From positions 97,410 through 161,409 of the forward strand of contig JAEXGH010000032.1 of assembly GCA_023450935.1 (NCBI GenBank): DNA of 64,000 nt, written 5' to 3'. Source of the stretch: Verrucomicrobiota bacterium. GTDB taxonomy: Bacteria; Verrucomicrobiota; Verrucomicrobiia; Opitutales; Intestinicryptomonadaceae. The notes below the pieces were generated by a model. It was given only the letters and a program-made list of their open reading frames with translations, made no database searches and was not told where the DNA came from. Below are positions 18,117-26,997 of the stretch, one piece after another (position 1 is the first letter of the stretch; every line of letters begins with the position of its first letter). A program made the translations under genes and the position numbers.

Positions 18117-18590
18117 ATGGGAAACGACACTCAATACCTCGCGCATGTAGAAGACGACCGCGCCTTCCTTACGGTGATAGGCAAGGCGGGATATCTGAAC
18201 TGCGTGCACGCGGGCGAATTCTTCAAGACGGTCGCCGAAAGGGGCTGCAAACACCTGATAATCGACCTAAAACAGTGCTCGGGCATGGACAGCACGTTTT
18301 TGGGATCGATAACGGGCGTTGCGCTCAAACTCCGTAAAAACGGCGGCGATGTCTCGCTGTTGAACCTCAACGAGCGCAACGCGCAGGTGGTGGAAAACCT
18401 CGGCATCGACAGAATCGTCAAAATCGGGACGTCGGAATGCGGGCACAGCGAAGATACTAAAATAGCCAACGGCGGCGTTTCGTCGGAGTCCATTCTCGCG
18501 GCGCACGAAAACCTCGTTGCCGCCGACGCCGACAACCTCAAAAAATTCAAGGACGTAATATCGTTTTTGCGGAAGGGAATAGGTAAATAG
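18117..18590 (+). CDS. STAS-domain anti-sigma-factor antagonist-like protein
   Basis: 157 residues. The first 110 form a STAS domain (RAFLTVIGKAGYLN, HLIIDLKQCSGMDSTFLGSITGVA), with Ser residues in CSGMDSTFLG at the position phosphorylated in SpoIIAA/RsbV proteins. The last 45 residues are a helical extension. It is followed four bases later by a SpoIIE-type phosphatase, its probable partner: dephosphorylated STAS proteins release a regulator from its anti-factor. No RsbW-like kinase is encoded nearby. Confidence 0.82.
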   Translation: MGNDTQYLAHVEDDRAFLTVIGKAGYLNCVHAGEFFKTVAERGCKHLIIDLKQCSGMDSTFLGSITGVALKLRKNGGDVSLLNLNERNAQVVENLGIDRIVKIGTSECGHSEDTKIANGGVSSESILAAHENLVAADADNLKKFKDVISFLRKGIGK

Positions 18591-18594
18591 GCAT

Positions 18595-20025
18595 ATGATT
18601 TCCCCGTATGTATTGGCGTTGATGCTCTTGGTGCTGCTGCTTGCGGCATTGTTTCTGATTTTCAGGATAAAAATCGGAATGTATGCGCTTCAGGAGGAAT
18701 ACGAAAGGTCGAACGAGGAAAAACAGATACTCATAGACTTTCTGCACATCATAGCCGAAGACATCGCCAAGGGCGCGAACAAAAACGCCGTCTACAAGCG
18801 GCTCGTGCGCGGAACGGCGTTTAGCTGCGGCGCAATGAGCGCGTGCGTGTTTGTGAAAACAAAGCGCGCGTTCGTGCCAGAGGCGGTAGAGGGGCTGTTT
18901 CCGCCGCTCGTCAAAAAGCTCGAAAGTGGCGGTTTCCCGACGCGCAGCGACTTTCTCGAAAAGGCGTTCCAGACCGAGTCGCTGCCGCTCGACGAAGGGG
19001 TGATTGCCGACGTCTACAATTCGGGGAAGCCGCTCTACATAAGAAACGCCGAAAACGACTCCCGTATTGTCCGCAATAACGACGATTCCATAAAAATCCG
19101 CAGTTTCATAGCCGTTCCCATAACTTTTTTGGGAGTCAAATTCGGCGTTATGGCGATAGTAAATTCAATAGCCGAAAAGTCGTTTTCGCCCACAATATTC
19201 TCGCTGGCGCGCTCGCTCGGAGAACAGGGCGGGCTTGCCCTCTACAATATCGACGGAATTTCGGCGCAGATAGCGAAATCGAAAATGGAATCCGATTTGC
19301 GGCTTGCAAGCAGCGTCCAGCACTATCTTCTGCCCGCGAAACTCCCCGAGACGGGCAAACTCGCCTTCGCCGTTAAATACCTGCCCCACCAACTCATCGG
19401 CGGCGACTTCTACGATACAATAAGGCTGCCCGACGGCAAAACGGGCGTTGTCATAGCCGACGTTTCGGGCAAGGGGGTATCGGCGGCAATTCTCATGGCG
19501 GTGGCGCAGTCGAAACTGCACTATATAGCGAAAATGGGAATGTCGCCTTCGCAGACACTGGTGAAGCTGAATGCCGAGATTGTGCATTCAATGCGCACGG
19601 ATATGTTCATAACAATAGCGTTCGCGGTAATCGACGCCGACGCCTCAAAGGTTGTGCTAGCGCGCGCCGGACACGAACTTCCCATTCTTTATACGGCGGC
19701 GGAAAACAAATGTTCGGAAATAAAAAGCCGCGGAATGGCGGTCGGCATGGTAGAGCCCGAAATATTCAACGAAGCAATAGAAGACGTGGAGTTTGAAATG
19801 CAAAGCGGCGACATTCTCGTGTTCTATACCGACGGCCTTACGGAGGCGGCAAACGCCGACGGCGAGGAATACTCCGCCGCGCGCGTGATGCATAAAATAG
19901 CCGAACTCAAGCCCACCGACGTAGCGCAGCTTAACAGCGCGGTCATCGACGACGTTTCGGGACGCTGGCGCGCCGGCGCGCCCTACGACGACGACCTCAC
20001 GCTGCTTTCCGTAAAAAAACTTTGA
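18595..20025 (+). CDS. membrane-anchored GAF-SpoIIE serine phosphatase (RsbU-type)
   Basis: 476 residues. One N-terminal membrane helix (YVLALMLLVLLLAALFLIF), a short coiled coil, a GAF sensor domain (about residues 60-220, SFIAVPITFLGVKFGVMAIVNS), then a PP2C/SpoIIE domain: LASSVQHYLLPAKLP, GGDFYDTIRLPDGK and VIADVSGKGVSAAILMA supply the metal-binding aspartates, with DILVFYTDGLTEA and DDDLTLLSVKK at the end. It should dephosphorylate the STAS protein encoded just before it, in response to a signal sensed by GAF. Confidence 0.92.
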   Translation: MISPYVLALMLLVLLLAALFLIFRIKIGMYALQEEYERSNEEKQILIDFLHIIAEDIAKGANKNAVYKRLVRGTAFSCGAMSACVFVKTKRAFVPEAVEGLFPPLVKKLESGGFPTRSDFLEKAFQTESLPLDEGVIADVYNSGKPLYIRNAENDSRIVRNNDDSIKIRSFIAVPITFLGVKFGVMAIVNSIAEKSFSPTIFSLARSLGEQGGLALYNIDGISAQIAKSKMESDLRLASSVQHYLLPAKLPETGKLAFAVKYLPHQLIGGDFYDTIRLPDGKTGVVIADVSGKGVSAAILMAVAQSKLHYIAKMGMSPSQTLVKLNAEIVHSMRTDMFITIAFAVIDADASKVVLARAGHELPILYTAAENKCSEIKSRGMAVGMVEPEIFNEAIEDVEFEMQSGDILVFYTDGLTEAANADGEEYSAARVMHKIAELKPTDVAQLNSAVIDDVSGRWRAGAPYDDDLTLLSVKKL

Positions 20026-20081
20026 AGAAAAGAAAATTTTAAATTCACACAACACAATAAACATCAACAAAAGATAATAAT

Positions 20082-20390
20082 ATGCCAGGAGTAGGAAAAC
20101 TTCTCAAACAAGCGCAAAAAATGCAAAAGGCCATGGAGGCAGTCCAAGCCGAACTCGAAACGCTTTCGGTCGAAGGCTCGGCGGCGGGCGGCGCGGTAAA
20201 GGCCACTGTCAACGGACAGGGCACGCTCAAAGCCGTGAAAATAGACCCCGAATTTCTCAAGGAGGACGCCGAAAGCGTGGAGGCGTCGATTGTCGCCGCA
20301 GTGGCCGACGCCGTGGAAAAGGCAAAAGCCCAAAGCACGGAACAGATGAACAAGGTAACGGGAGGGTTCAATATCCCCGGTTTGTTCTAA
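20082..20390 (+). CDS. ybaB: YbaB/EbfC nucleoid-associated protein
   Basis: 102 residues, typical length. Starts LKQAQKMQKAMEAVQAEL (dimerising helix), then GGAVKATVNGQGTLKAVKIDPEFL, the DNA-binding beta hairpin region, and ends TGGFNIPGLF, the family's conserved tail. It binds DNA non-specifically and is usually paired with recR, as here. A strong terminator lies between the two genes. Confidence 0.93.
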   Translation: MPGVGKLLKQAQKMQKAMEAVQAELETLSVEGSAAGGAVKATVNGQGTLKAVKIDPEFLKEDAESVEASIVAAVADAVEKAKAQSTEQMNKVTGGFNIPGLF

Positions 20391-20452
20391 AGCGAAATCG
20401 ATTCCCGCGCGGGAGCGTTGCGCTTTCCCCGGACGCGGCACGGATTGCAAGG

Positions 20453-20486
20453 CCTTCCGACGGAAACTCCGTCGGGAGGCTTTTTT
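20453..20486 (+). terminator. rho-independent terminator between ybaB and recR
   Basis: CCTTCCGACGG, loop AAACT and CCGTCGGGAGG form an 11-bp stem with one G-U pair, followed by C and six T. It sits inside the open frame upstream of recR and argues against any recR start before it. Confidence 0.85.
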
Positions 20487-20507
20487 AGCGCGGAAAAAAC
20501 GCCGAAA

Positions 20508-21146
20508 ATGGTTGCAATCAAAAACGCGCAAGTCAAGATTCCGAACACAATGAGCGAATGTTTTGAACAGTTGAAAAAGTCGTTGAAAAAACTTCCGGGG
20601 TTTGGGCCCAAGAGCGCGGAAAATACCGCGCTGTATCTCGCCCTTGAAAACAAGGAGGCTGCTGGGGCTTTGGCCGCCGCGATAACGGCGGCAATAGAAA
20701 AAATCACCCCCTGCCCCGAATGCGGCGGGCTGTCGGAAAACGGCGAAATATGCGCAATTTGCGCCGACGCCTCGCGCAATCCGTCGGCGGTGTGCGTCGT
20801 TGAAAAATCGCTCGACATAAACGCGGTGGAAAAGTCGGGAGCTTGGCGCGGTCGCTACCATGTAGTAGGCGGCAAACTTTCGCCGATGCACAAAATCACG
20901 CCCGAGAAACTGAACATAAAAAGCCTTGTGCAAAAGGTGGAATCGGGACAGATAACTGAAATAATGCTCGCGCTTTCAAACGACATAGAAGGCGAGGCAA
21001 CCTGCCACTATATTCAGGAAAAACTGCGCGGCTTTCCCGAAGTGTCGCTGACGCGCATCGGGTTCGGGCTGCCAAGCGGGAGCCAGCTGTCTTTCGCGGA
21101 TTCGAACACGATAAAAATAGCGATGAAATCGGGAAAAAGTTTTTGA
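20508..21146 (+). CDS. recR: recombination mediator RecR
   Basis: 212 residues from the ATG at 20508, the first after the terminator; the ATG at 20550 is the other candidate and would give the usual RecR N-terminus. The helix-hairpin-helix LKKLPGFGPKSAENTALYLA, a four-Cys zinc motif (CPECGGLSENGEICAIC), and the Toprim region VCVVEKSLDINAVEKSGAW with YHVVGGKLSP are all present. RecR works with RecO (a recO-like gene is at 28.1 kb) to load RecA at gaps. The promoter that expresses it beyond the terminator is not evident. Confidence 0.93.
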   Translation: MVAIKNAQVKIPNTMSECFEQLKKSLKKLPGFGPKSAENTALYLALENKEAAGALAAAITAAIEKITPCPECGGLSENGEICAICADASRNPSAVCVVEKSLDINAVEKSGAWRGRYHVVGGKLSPMHKITPEKLNIKSLVQKVESGQITEIMLALSNDIEGEATCHYIQEKLRGFPEVSLTRIGFGLPSGSQLSFADSNTIKIAMKSGKSF

Positions 21147-21156
21147 TTTTTTCGAT

Positions 21157-22131
21157 ATGGACTTAAGAAGCATAAAAAAATCGGCGGCTATTGTCGCTCT
21201 TGTAGGGGCGGCGGCGTGCACGTTTGCGGAAACGCCCAAAAGCGACATCTCGTATTCGGACTCAGCAATCTTGGGACTTGTGGAGGGCATTACCGAATAC
21301 CTGCCGGTGTCGTCTACGGGGCATCTGATAATTGCAAACGCGTTTTTGGGGCTTGACCGAGAAACGCCGCTTACCGACAAAAACGGGCTTCCGCTCCTGG
21401 ATTCGGACAACAAACAATATACAATAAAGACGCTCGCCGACGCATATTCGATTGTAATCCAGTTCGGGGCGATAGCGGCGGTTGCGCTGATTTACAGGCG
21501 GCACATAATGGCGATGTTCTTCGGGCTGCTCGGAAAAAATCCGGCGGGATTGAAGCTGCTTGTCAACCTGTTTGCGGCGTTCGTTCCCGCGGCGACGGTC
21601 GGACTTCTGCTGCACAGGACAATAGAAACGTATCTGTTCGGAGTGGCTCCCGTTATCTGCGCATTGGCGGGCGGCGCGGTTGTGATGTGGTTTGCTCAAA
21701 AAAAATACGATTCGGCAAAAAACTCCAAAAAGACGGAGATAGAAGACCTCTCCGTGCGGCAGTCGCTTGTGGTGGGGGTCTTCCAGTGCGCGGCGTTGCT
21801 CCCGGGAACAAGCAGGTCAATGATGACGATTCTCGGCGGATATGTCGCGGGGCTGGACGCGAAAAATTCCGCCACGTTCAGCTTTCTTCTCGGACTGCTA
21901 ACGCTTACGGCGGCGTCGGCTTTCAAGGTATACAAAGACGGCGAGGCAATGTTCGACGCGCTTTCGGCGGACTCGCTTTTGCTCGGACTTGCAGTTGCGT
22001 TCGTAAGCGCGGCGGTTGCGGTAAAGTGGCTTGTGGGGTTTATAACGCGCAGGGGGCTTGTCCCGTTTGCGGTCTACAGGCTTGTTGTTGCGGCGGTTCT
22101 TGCGTATATGTTATACGCCGACATGCTTTGA
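21157..22131 (+). CDS. uppP: undecaprenyl-diphosphatase UppP (BacA type)
   Basis: 324 residues, somewhat longer than the roughly 270 of E. coli UppP because of an N-terminal extension with signal-peptide-like residues (SAAIVALVGAAACTFAE) and a 25-residue loop insertion. The catalytic motifs EGITEYLPVSSTGHL and PGTSRSMMTILGGYVAG are intact, with about eight membrane helices. It recycles undecaprenyl pyrophosphate, the lipid carrier for peptidoglycan and O-antigen units. Ten bases after recR. Confidence 0.93.
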   Translation: MDLRSIKKSAAIVALVGAAACTFAETPKSDISYSDSAILGLVEGITEYLPVSSTGHLIIANAFLGLDRETPLTDKNGLPLLDSDNKQYTIKTLADAYSIVIQFGAIAAVALIYRRHIMAMFFGLLGKNPAGLKLLVNLFAAFVPAATVGLLLHRTIETYLFGVAPVICALAGGAVVMWFAQKKYDSAKNSKKTEIEDLSVRQSLVVGVFQCAALLPGTSRSMMTILGGYVAGLDAKNSATFSFLLGLLTLTAASAFKVYKDGEAMFDALSADSLLLGLAVAFVSAAVAVKWLVGFITRRGLVPFAVYRLVVAAVLAYMLYADML

Positions 22132-22134
22132 CCT

Positions 22135-23013
22135 ATGATTGACGCGCACACGCATTTCTTCCCCGAAAACGTCGCCCGAAATCCAGCCCATTGGGCGGCG
22201 GAGCGCGGCGAAAAATACTGGGCGGAGCTTGTGGGCGAACGCCCAGACGGCAAGCCCTCGCTGCAGGGATTCCCCTCCGCGCAAAAATTCGTCCGCGATA
22301 TGGACGAAGCGGGCGTTGATCGGGCAGTTATTCAGGGTTGGTATTGGCAGAACCAACAAACCTGCCGCGAACTGAACGCGCAAATAGCGGAGGTTATAGG
22401 GGCGAATCCCCGACGCCTTTCGGCGTTCGCCGCCCTGCAGCCGAACTCGGCCGACGCGCTCGAAATTGCGGAGTCGGCGCGCGCAAACGGATTCTGCGGA
22501 ATAGGCGAACTCCACGACGGCGTGCAAAAGTTTTCCTTCGGCGGGGAAATCTTCGAAAAAATCATGGAAATAGCCGCGCGCGACAACCTCGCGGTGAGCC
22601 TGCACATAACCGAAAAAACCGACCGACAATACCTCGGCAAAACCGAAACCGATACGCTCGGCGCAATAGCCGCCGCCCGAAACCACCCCGACGTGAATTT
22701 CATTTTCGCCCACTGGTGCGGCAACTTGGCGTTCGAAAATCCCGAATTTTTCGACGGACTTGAAAACGTGTTTTTCGATTCTGCGGCTACCCAGTTTACC
22801 GCCCCGAAAACGGCGTTCGCCGACGCTGAAAAATCTCCCCTGCTGCGCGCCCGCGCCGTCTACGGAACCGACTACCCGCTGCGGCTTTATCCGCGCAAAT
22901 GCAGGCTGGAGGAAATGGCCAACGCCGCCGAATTCGCAAGGGGGCAAATCGGCGCGGGCTTCGCCAAAAATCTCTTTACAAACAATTTTTTAAGGGCTAT
23001 AAAAGTACCATGA
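22135..23013 (+). CDS. amidohydrolase-family (TIM-barrel) metal-dependent hydrolase
   Basis: 292 residues. Starts MIDAHTHFFPEN, the HxH metal site of the Amidohydrolase_2 group. Further likely ligands are the His in LAVSLHITEK, the His in FIFAHWCGNL and the Asp in YGTDYPLRLY. FDSAATQFT and FARGQIGAGFAKNLFTNNF close the barrel. Relatives are decarboxylases and hydrolases of small organic acids; the substrate is unknown. Three bases after uppP and overlapping the next gene by four, so transcribed together. Confidence 0.82.
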   Translation: MIDAHTHFFPENVARNPAHWAAERGEKYWAELVGERPDGKPSLQGFPSAQKFVRDMDEAGVDRAVIQGWYWQNQQTCRELNAQIAEVIGANPRRLSAFAALQPNSADALEIAESARANGFCGIGELHDGVQKFSFGGEIFEKIMEIAARDNLAVSLHITEKTDRQYLGKTETDTLGAIAAARNHPDVNFIFAHWCGNLAFENPEFFDGLENVFFDSAATQFTAPKTAFADAEKSPLLRARAVYGTDYPLRLYPRKCRLEEMANAAEFARGQIGAGFAKNLFTNNFLRAIKVP

Positions 23014-24506
23014 ATCTATTGAAAATCCTATCGGTTTTTACACTGTCTACGTTGTGGCTTTCGGCGGAAGTCCTGAGCATAAACGCAACGATTGAAGAGA
23101 ACGAAACGCTCGAAAGCGGCGACGGCGAAGTATCCGCCACTGTTCCGCTGCCGAAGGCGCAAAGAATACCGTTTGCAAGAATAACGGTTTTCGGGACTAT
23201 CGAAAAAAAGGCCGAAGCAAACGCCTCGCTTACGCTGTCAATCGACGGGCAAGAGGCTGCCGGACGCGCGCTGTATAACAAACAGGGGAAATTCGGGGCG
23301 AACTTCGTCGTGACAAGACAAATCCGCGACGCCGTAAAAAGCGGGAAAAAATCGGCGGGGCTCAAATTGTTTATGCGCGGCAAAAACCAAAGCCCCGTCA
23401 AGATAAACAAAATCATGCTTGAGGTGCTTGCCGACGAAAAATACTACAGAACCTCGAACTACCTGCGCCCCCTGTTCTCCGGCGACGAAATTACTGCGGA
23501 ATCTGTATTCCCGCTCGGCAATGAAGACCCGTCAAAACCCGCAACGGCGAAACTGCTTTTCTCCCCGACCCGAGTTCTTGAAGCATACACGCTTTCTTCG
23601 GGCAAAAAAGTCGAGCTTGTTCAGGACAAAGACTTCAAAATAAACGGCGATACAATCGAATTTCTGCCGAACTCCAACGTCAAAATAATCCCCTACTCCG
23701 ACATCTACGCGGAGGGCAAAAACAACTCTTTCAAAAAGGGCGAACACTTCTACTTCGACGTAATCAAAAAATTCGCCTTCTTCAAGGAGGGAATGTGGTT
23801 TCACTCCAGAATGGTCTACATTTCATACAAGCATACGGCAATCAGCGGCAAGCCGCACAAATCAACCTGCGAAGACCTCCTGCCGAATACGATGAAAATA
23901 ATAAAGTCGAAAAAGCCGCTAAGAGTCGTGCTTTTCGGCGACAGCATTTCATACGGAGCGAATGCAAGCGGACTTTCCATGACTGTCCCCTACGCGCCGA
24001 GCTGGGGCGACACCGCCACCCACGTTCTTTCGCGCTTCTATAAAACGCCCGTAGTTTTCTTCAACCGCGCCCTCGGCGGCGAAACATCAACGTGGGGCGT
24101 AAAACAAGTTGAAAACCTCGTCTGCCCCGACAAGCCCGACTTGGTGATAATAGCATTCGGAATGAACGACAGAATCGACAAAGACAAGTTCCGCGCCAAT
24201 TTGGAGACAATCATATCTAAAGTCCGCGACGTAAACCCCGCGGCGGAGTTCGTGCTTGTCTCGTCGATGCTCGCAAATCCGAACTGGCACTTCTTCCCCA
24301 TGCATGACGACTACGCCGAAGTCTGCAAGCAAATGGTCAAACAGGGAATCGCCCTCGCCGACGTGCGTTCAATCCACAAACGCCTTCTCGAAAAAAAGCG
24401 TTTCATAGATATGACGGGCAACAACGTAAACCACCCCAACGACTTTCTCATCAGAGTCTACGCGCAGTATCTGCTCAAAAACCTAATCTTTGCGGTATCC
24501 AAGTAA
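23010..24506 (+). CDS. exported SGNH/GDSL-type esterase with N-terminal accessory domain
   Basis: 498 residues from the ATG at 23010, which overlaps the previous stop (ATGA) and opens a signal peptide (MNLLKILSVFTLSTLWLSAEV). Residues 20-300 are beta-rich, probably a carbohydrate-binding or jelly-roll module. The C-terminal part has the SGNH blocks: FGDSISYGANAS (Ser), LGGETSTWGVKQ (Gly), IAFGMND (Asn) and NHPNDFLI (Asp, His). Such enzymes remove acetyl or other acyl groups from polysaccharides in the periplasm or outside. Confidence 0.85.
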   Translation: MNLLKILSVFTLSTLWLSAEVLSINATIEENETLESGDGEVSATVPLPKAQRIPFARITVFGTIEKKAEANASLTLSIDGQEAAGRALYNKQGKFGANFVVTRQIRDAVKSGKKSAGLKLFMRGKNQSPVKINKIMLEVLADEKYYRTSNYLRPLFSGDEITAESVFPLGNEDPSKPATAKLLFSPTRVLEAYTLSSGKKVELVQDKDFKINGDTIEFLPNSNVKIIPYSDIYAEGKNNSFKKGEHFYFDVIKKFAFFKEGMWFHSRMVYISYKHTAISGKPHKSTCEDLLPNTMKIIKSKKPLRVVLFGDSISYGANASGLSMTVPYAPSWGDTATHVLSRFYKTPVVFFNRALGGETSTWGVKQVENLVCPDKPDLVIIAFGMNDRIDKDKFRANLETIISKVRDVNPAAEFVLVSSMLANPNWHFFPMHDDYAEVCKQMVKQGIALADVRSIHKRLLEKKRFIDMTGNNVNHPNDFLIRVYAQYLLKNLIFAVSK

Positions 24507-24507
24507 A

Positions 24508-25146
24508 ATGGGCATTTTCATAACGTTTGAGGGGGGCGAAGGCTGCGGCAAAAGCACGCACATTAAAACGCTTTTCGAAAAACTCGAAAACGCGGGCGTA
24601 GAGTGTGTGCTCACGCGCGAGCCGGGGGGCACGCCGCTTTCGGAAAAAATCAGGGGACTGCTGTTGTCGGCAAAAGAGGGCAGCGGAATGTGCCCGCGCA
24701 CCGAGCTTCTGCTTTTCGAAGCCGCGAGAAGCCAGCACGTGGAGCAGACAATAAAGCCCGCCCTCGCCCTCGGCAAAACGGTTGTTTGCGACAGGTTTTT
24801 CGACTCCACCACGGCGTATCAAGGGGCGGCGCGCAAGCTCGAACTTGCGGAAGTCGAGTGGCTGAACAAATTCGCCACACAGGGGCTTGCTCCCGACCTT
24901 ACCGTGGTTCTCGACATTCCCGTCGAAGAGGGGCTCAAGAGGGCGAAAAAGCGCGACGCCGACAATTCCGACAGAATGGGCTCGCAGGAGCGCGCCTTCT
25001 ACGAAAGTGTCAGAAACGCATTTTTGGAACTTGCCCGAGACAATCCCGAAAGGTTTGTTGTGGTGTCGGCGGCGGGGACGCGGGAGGAAACTTTCGCGAA
25101 AATCTGGGAAGCCGTAAAACAAAAGCTTGAAAAAAATGCCCGATAA
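24508..25146 (+). CDS. tmk: thymidylate kinase
   Basis: 212 residues from the ATG at 24508, one base after the previous stop. P-loop FEGGEGCGKSTH, the DR(Y/F) site in VVCDRFFDSTTAYQGAAR, TREPGGTPLSE for dTMP binding and DNSDRMGSQ in the lid region identify the enzyme. It makes dTDP for DNA synthesis. The following holB overlaps it by eleven bases, a common pairing. Confidence 0.95.
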   Translation: MGIFITFEGGEGCGKSTHIKTLFEKLENAGVECVLTREPGGTPLSEKIRGLLLSAKEGSGMCPRTELLLFEAARSQHVEQTIKPALALGKTVVCDRFFDSTTAYQGAARKLELAEVEWLNKFATQGLAPDLTVVLDIPVEEGLKRAKKRDADNSDRMGSQERAFYESVRNAFLELARDNPERFVVVSAAGTREETFAKIWEAVKQKLEKNAR

Positions 25147-26050
25147 CCGCGCAATAAAAATTCTCGACAACGCCATCAAAGCGGGGCGGTTGCACCATGC
25201 CGTTTTGCTTTACGGAAGCTCGCTGCAGCCGCTTGAAGAGGCGGCGAAAGAGACTGCCACAAAGCTTTTCGGGCGCACTTGGGTGAACCACCCCGACCTG
25301 TTCGAGCTTCGCCCCGAAGGCAAAATGCGCCAGATAAAAATCGGCTCGCCCGACGGCGACCCCGAGCCGAACACAATGCGCAGGCTGCTTAAAAGCCTGC
25401 GGCAAACGTCGGCATTGGGCGTGCATAAAATCGCCGTAATCTACGAGGCGGACAGAATGAATCAGGTAACGGCCAATGCGTTTCTAAAAACCCTAGAAGA
25501 ACCGCCCGCGCAAACAACGCTTTTCATTCTTACGACGCGCCCCAACGACATCTTGGAGACGATAAGAAGCCGCTGCGTTGCGTTGCGGGTTGACTGTCCC
25601 GACGACAAAATCGACAACCCCGACTGGCAGACGTGGCTTGCCGACTACTCCGCGTGGCAGAAGTCATTGGCGGGGGGAATCGGCAGAGCTGTTTCGCTCG
25701 GCGACGCAATGATGCAGTGCTACGGGCTTCTTGCGCGTTTCGAAACGCTAATTGCGCAAATTCTCGAGGAGGAAACGTCAATCGACAATTCGAAGGAGGA
25801 AAACCTCGACGAGGAAATGATTGAGGCCGTGCAGGCGGGCGAGCGGCGCGCAATAAGAAAACGGATGTTTGCCGACATAGAAAACGCGTGCGTTGCGTGC
25901 GCGCTGGGCGGCAACGGCGTGCCCGCAGTGAAGATTTCGCGCGTAGTGGAGGCGTTGGAAAAGGCTTCGGGACTGACAGAATTGAATATGGCCGACACGA
26001 TTGCGCTTGAATATTTTATGTTAACGTCGCTTAGAATATGGACACGTTAA
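25136..26050 (+). CDS. holB: DNA polymerase III delta-prime subunit
   Basis: 304 residues from the ATG at 25136; a TTG three codons earlier is less likely. Clamp-loader AAA+ features: LHHAVLLYGSS, VHKIAVIYEADRMNQVTANAFLKTLEEPP (split here as DRMNQVTANAFLKTLEEPP) and TTRPNDILETIRSRC with the SRC motif. No Walker A Lys is present, as is normal for delta-prime. The four-Cys zinc site of many HolB proteins is missing. Works in loading the beta clamp. Overlaps tmk and the next gene. Confidence 0.88.
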   Translation: MPDNRAIKILDNAIKAGRLHHAVLLYGSSLQPLEEAAKETATKLFGRTWVNHPDLFELRPEGKMRQIKIGSPDGDPEPNTMRRLLKSLRQTSALGVHKIAVIYEADRMNQVTANAFLKTLEEPPAQTTLFILTTRPNDILETIRSRCVALRVDCPDDKIDNPDWQTWLADYSAWQKSLAGGIGRAVSLGDAMMQCYGLLARFETLIAQILEEETSIDNSKEENLDEEMIEAVQAGERRAIRKRMFADIENACVACALGGNGVPAVKISRVVEALEKASGLTELNMADTIALEYFMLTSLRIWTR

Positions 26051-26997
26051 ATCCCGTAATTTCGCTTTCGACAAGCTTCCTTCAAAGACGCTTTCCAAAA
26101 GACGGCTACGCAATGCTCTGCCGCGCCGCAGAGCTGGGGTTCGAGTATGTCGAACTGGGACACTCCGTTCCGATAACATCGGTTGATGGTATTTTGCGCG
26201 CTCTCAAAGAGGGCGTGGTGAAAGTTTCGTCTTTGCACAATTTCTGCCCCGTTCCGCCGTTCGCCTCGGGCGCGTGCCCCAACCTGTTTTCACCCTCTAC
26301 TAAAAGCGACGTGGAATCGCAACAGTGGCTCAGGCACACGCGCAACTCGGTGGAATTTGCAAAGACCACAGGCGCGACGGCGTTGGTGGCGCACTGCGGA
26401 AGCCTGTCGTATTTCCTCCTGCGCCCCTCCGCCAAGCTCGAAAAAATAATAGACAAAAACAGGACATCAAGGCTTGCCGAACTGCCCGAATACAACGCCG
26501 CAAAAAACGCGTTCCTTAAAAAAAGCGCGGCGCGCGCCGAAAAAAAGGACTACAATTTCCTGCTTGAAAACCTCGCAAAAATCGAGCCCAACCTCGAAGA
26601 GTCGGGAATAGTGCTCGGGTTGGAAAACCGCGAGGGCGCGGCCGAACTGCCCCTCGATTGGACGTTCAAAAGACTCTTCGAAAAAATCGGAGACCGCCCG
26701 CGCATAAAAGTATGGCACGATATTGGGCACTCCCGAATCAAGCAGTTGCGCGGACTTTTCAAACAGCGCGATTTAATAGAACAAACCTACCCGAACATAG
26801 TCGGCTGGCATATCCACGATTGCACCGACGACTGTAGCGACCATATCGCCCTCGGTGCCGGCGGCATAAATTTTGCGGAATTTGCAAAGTATTTCGATCC
26901 GCAAAAACATATTTTCACACTCGAATTGAACTCAAAAGTAAGGAGCGCGGACGCGGCGGACTCGCTAAAACGCTTCCGCGACATACTGGCAAAATGA
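26038..26997 (+). CDS. sugar phosphate isomerase/epimerase-like TIM-barrel protein
   Basis: 319 residues of the xylose-isomerase-like (AP endonuclease 2) fold: LGFEYVELGHSVP, VKVSSLHNFCPVP, TGATALVAHCGS, VLGLENREG, IKVWHDIGHSRIKQL, GWHIHDCTDDCSDH and FTLELNSKV carry the expected Glu, His and Asp metal ligands. Relatives are hydroxypyruvate isomerases, epimerases and endonuclease IV; no specific substrate can be assigned. It overlaps holB by 13 bases and ybeY by 4. Confidence 0.8.
   Translation: MDTLNPVISLSTSFLQRRFPKDGYAMLCRAAELGFEYVELGHSVPITSVDGILRALKEGVVKVSSLHNFCPVPPFASGACPNLFSPSTKSDVESQQWLRHTRNSVEFAKTTGATALVAHCGSLSYFLLRPSAKLEKIIDKNRTSRLAELPEYNAAKNAFLKKSAARAEKKDYNFLLENLAKIEPNLEESGIVLGLENREGAAELPLDWTFKRLFEKIGDRPRIKVWHDIGHSRIKQLRGLFKQRDLIEQTYPNIVGWHIHDCTDDCSDHIALGAGGINFAEFAKYFDPQKHIFTLELNSKVRSADAADSLKRFRDILAK

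Noticed and set aside
20418..20507. Earlier recR start
   Set aside because: It would place the terminator hairpin 20453-20486 within the coding sequence.
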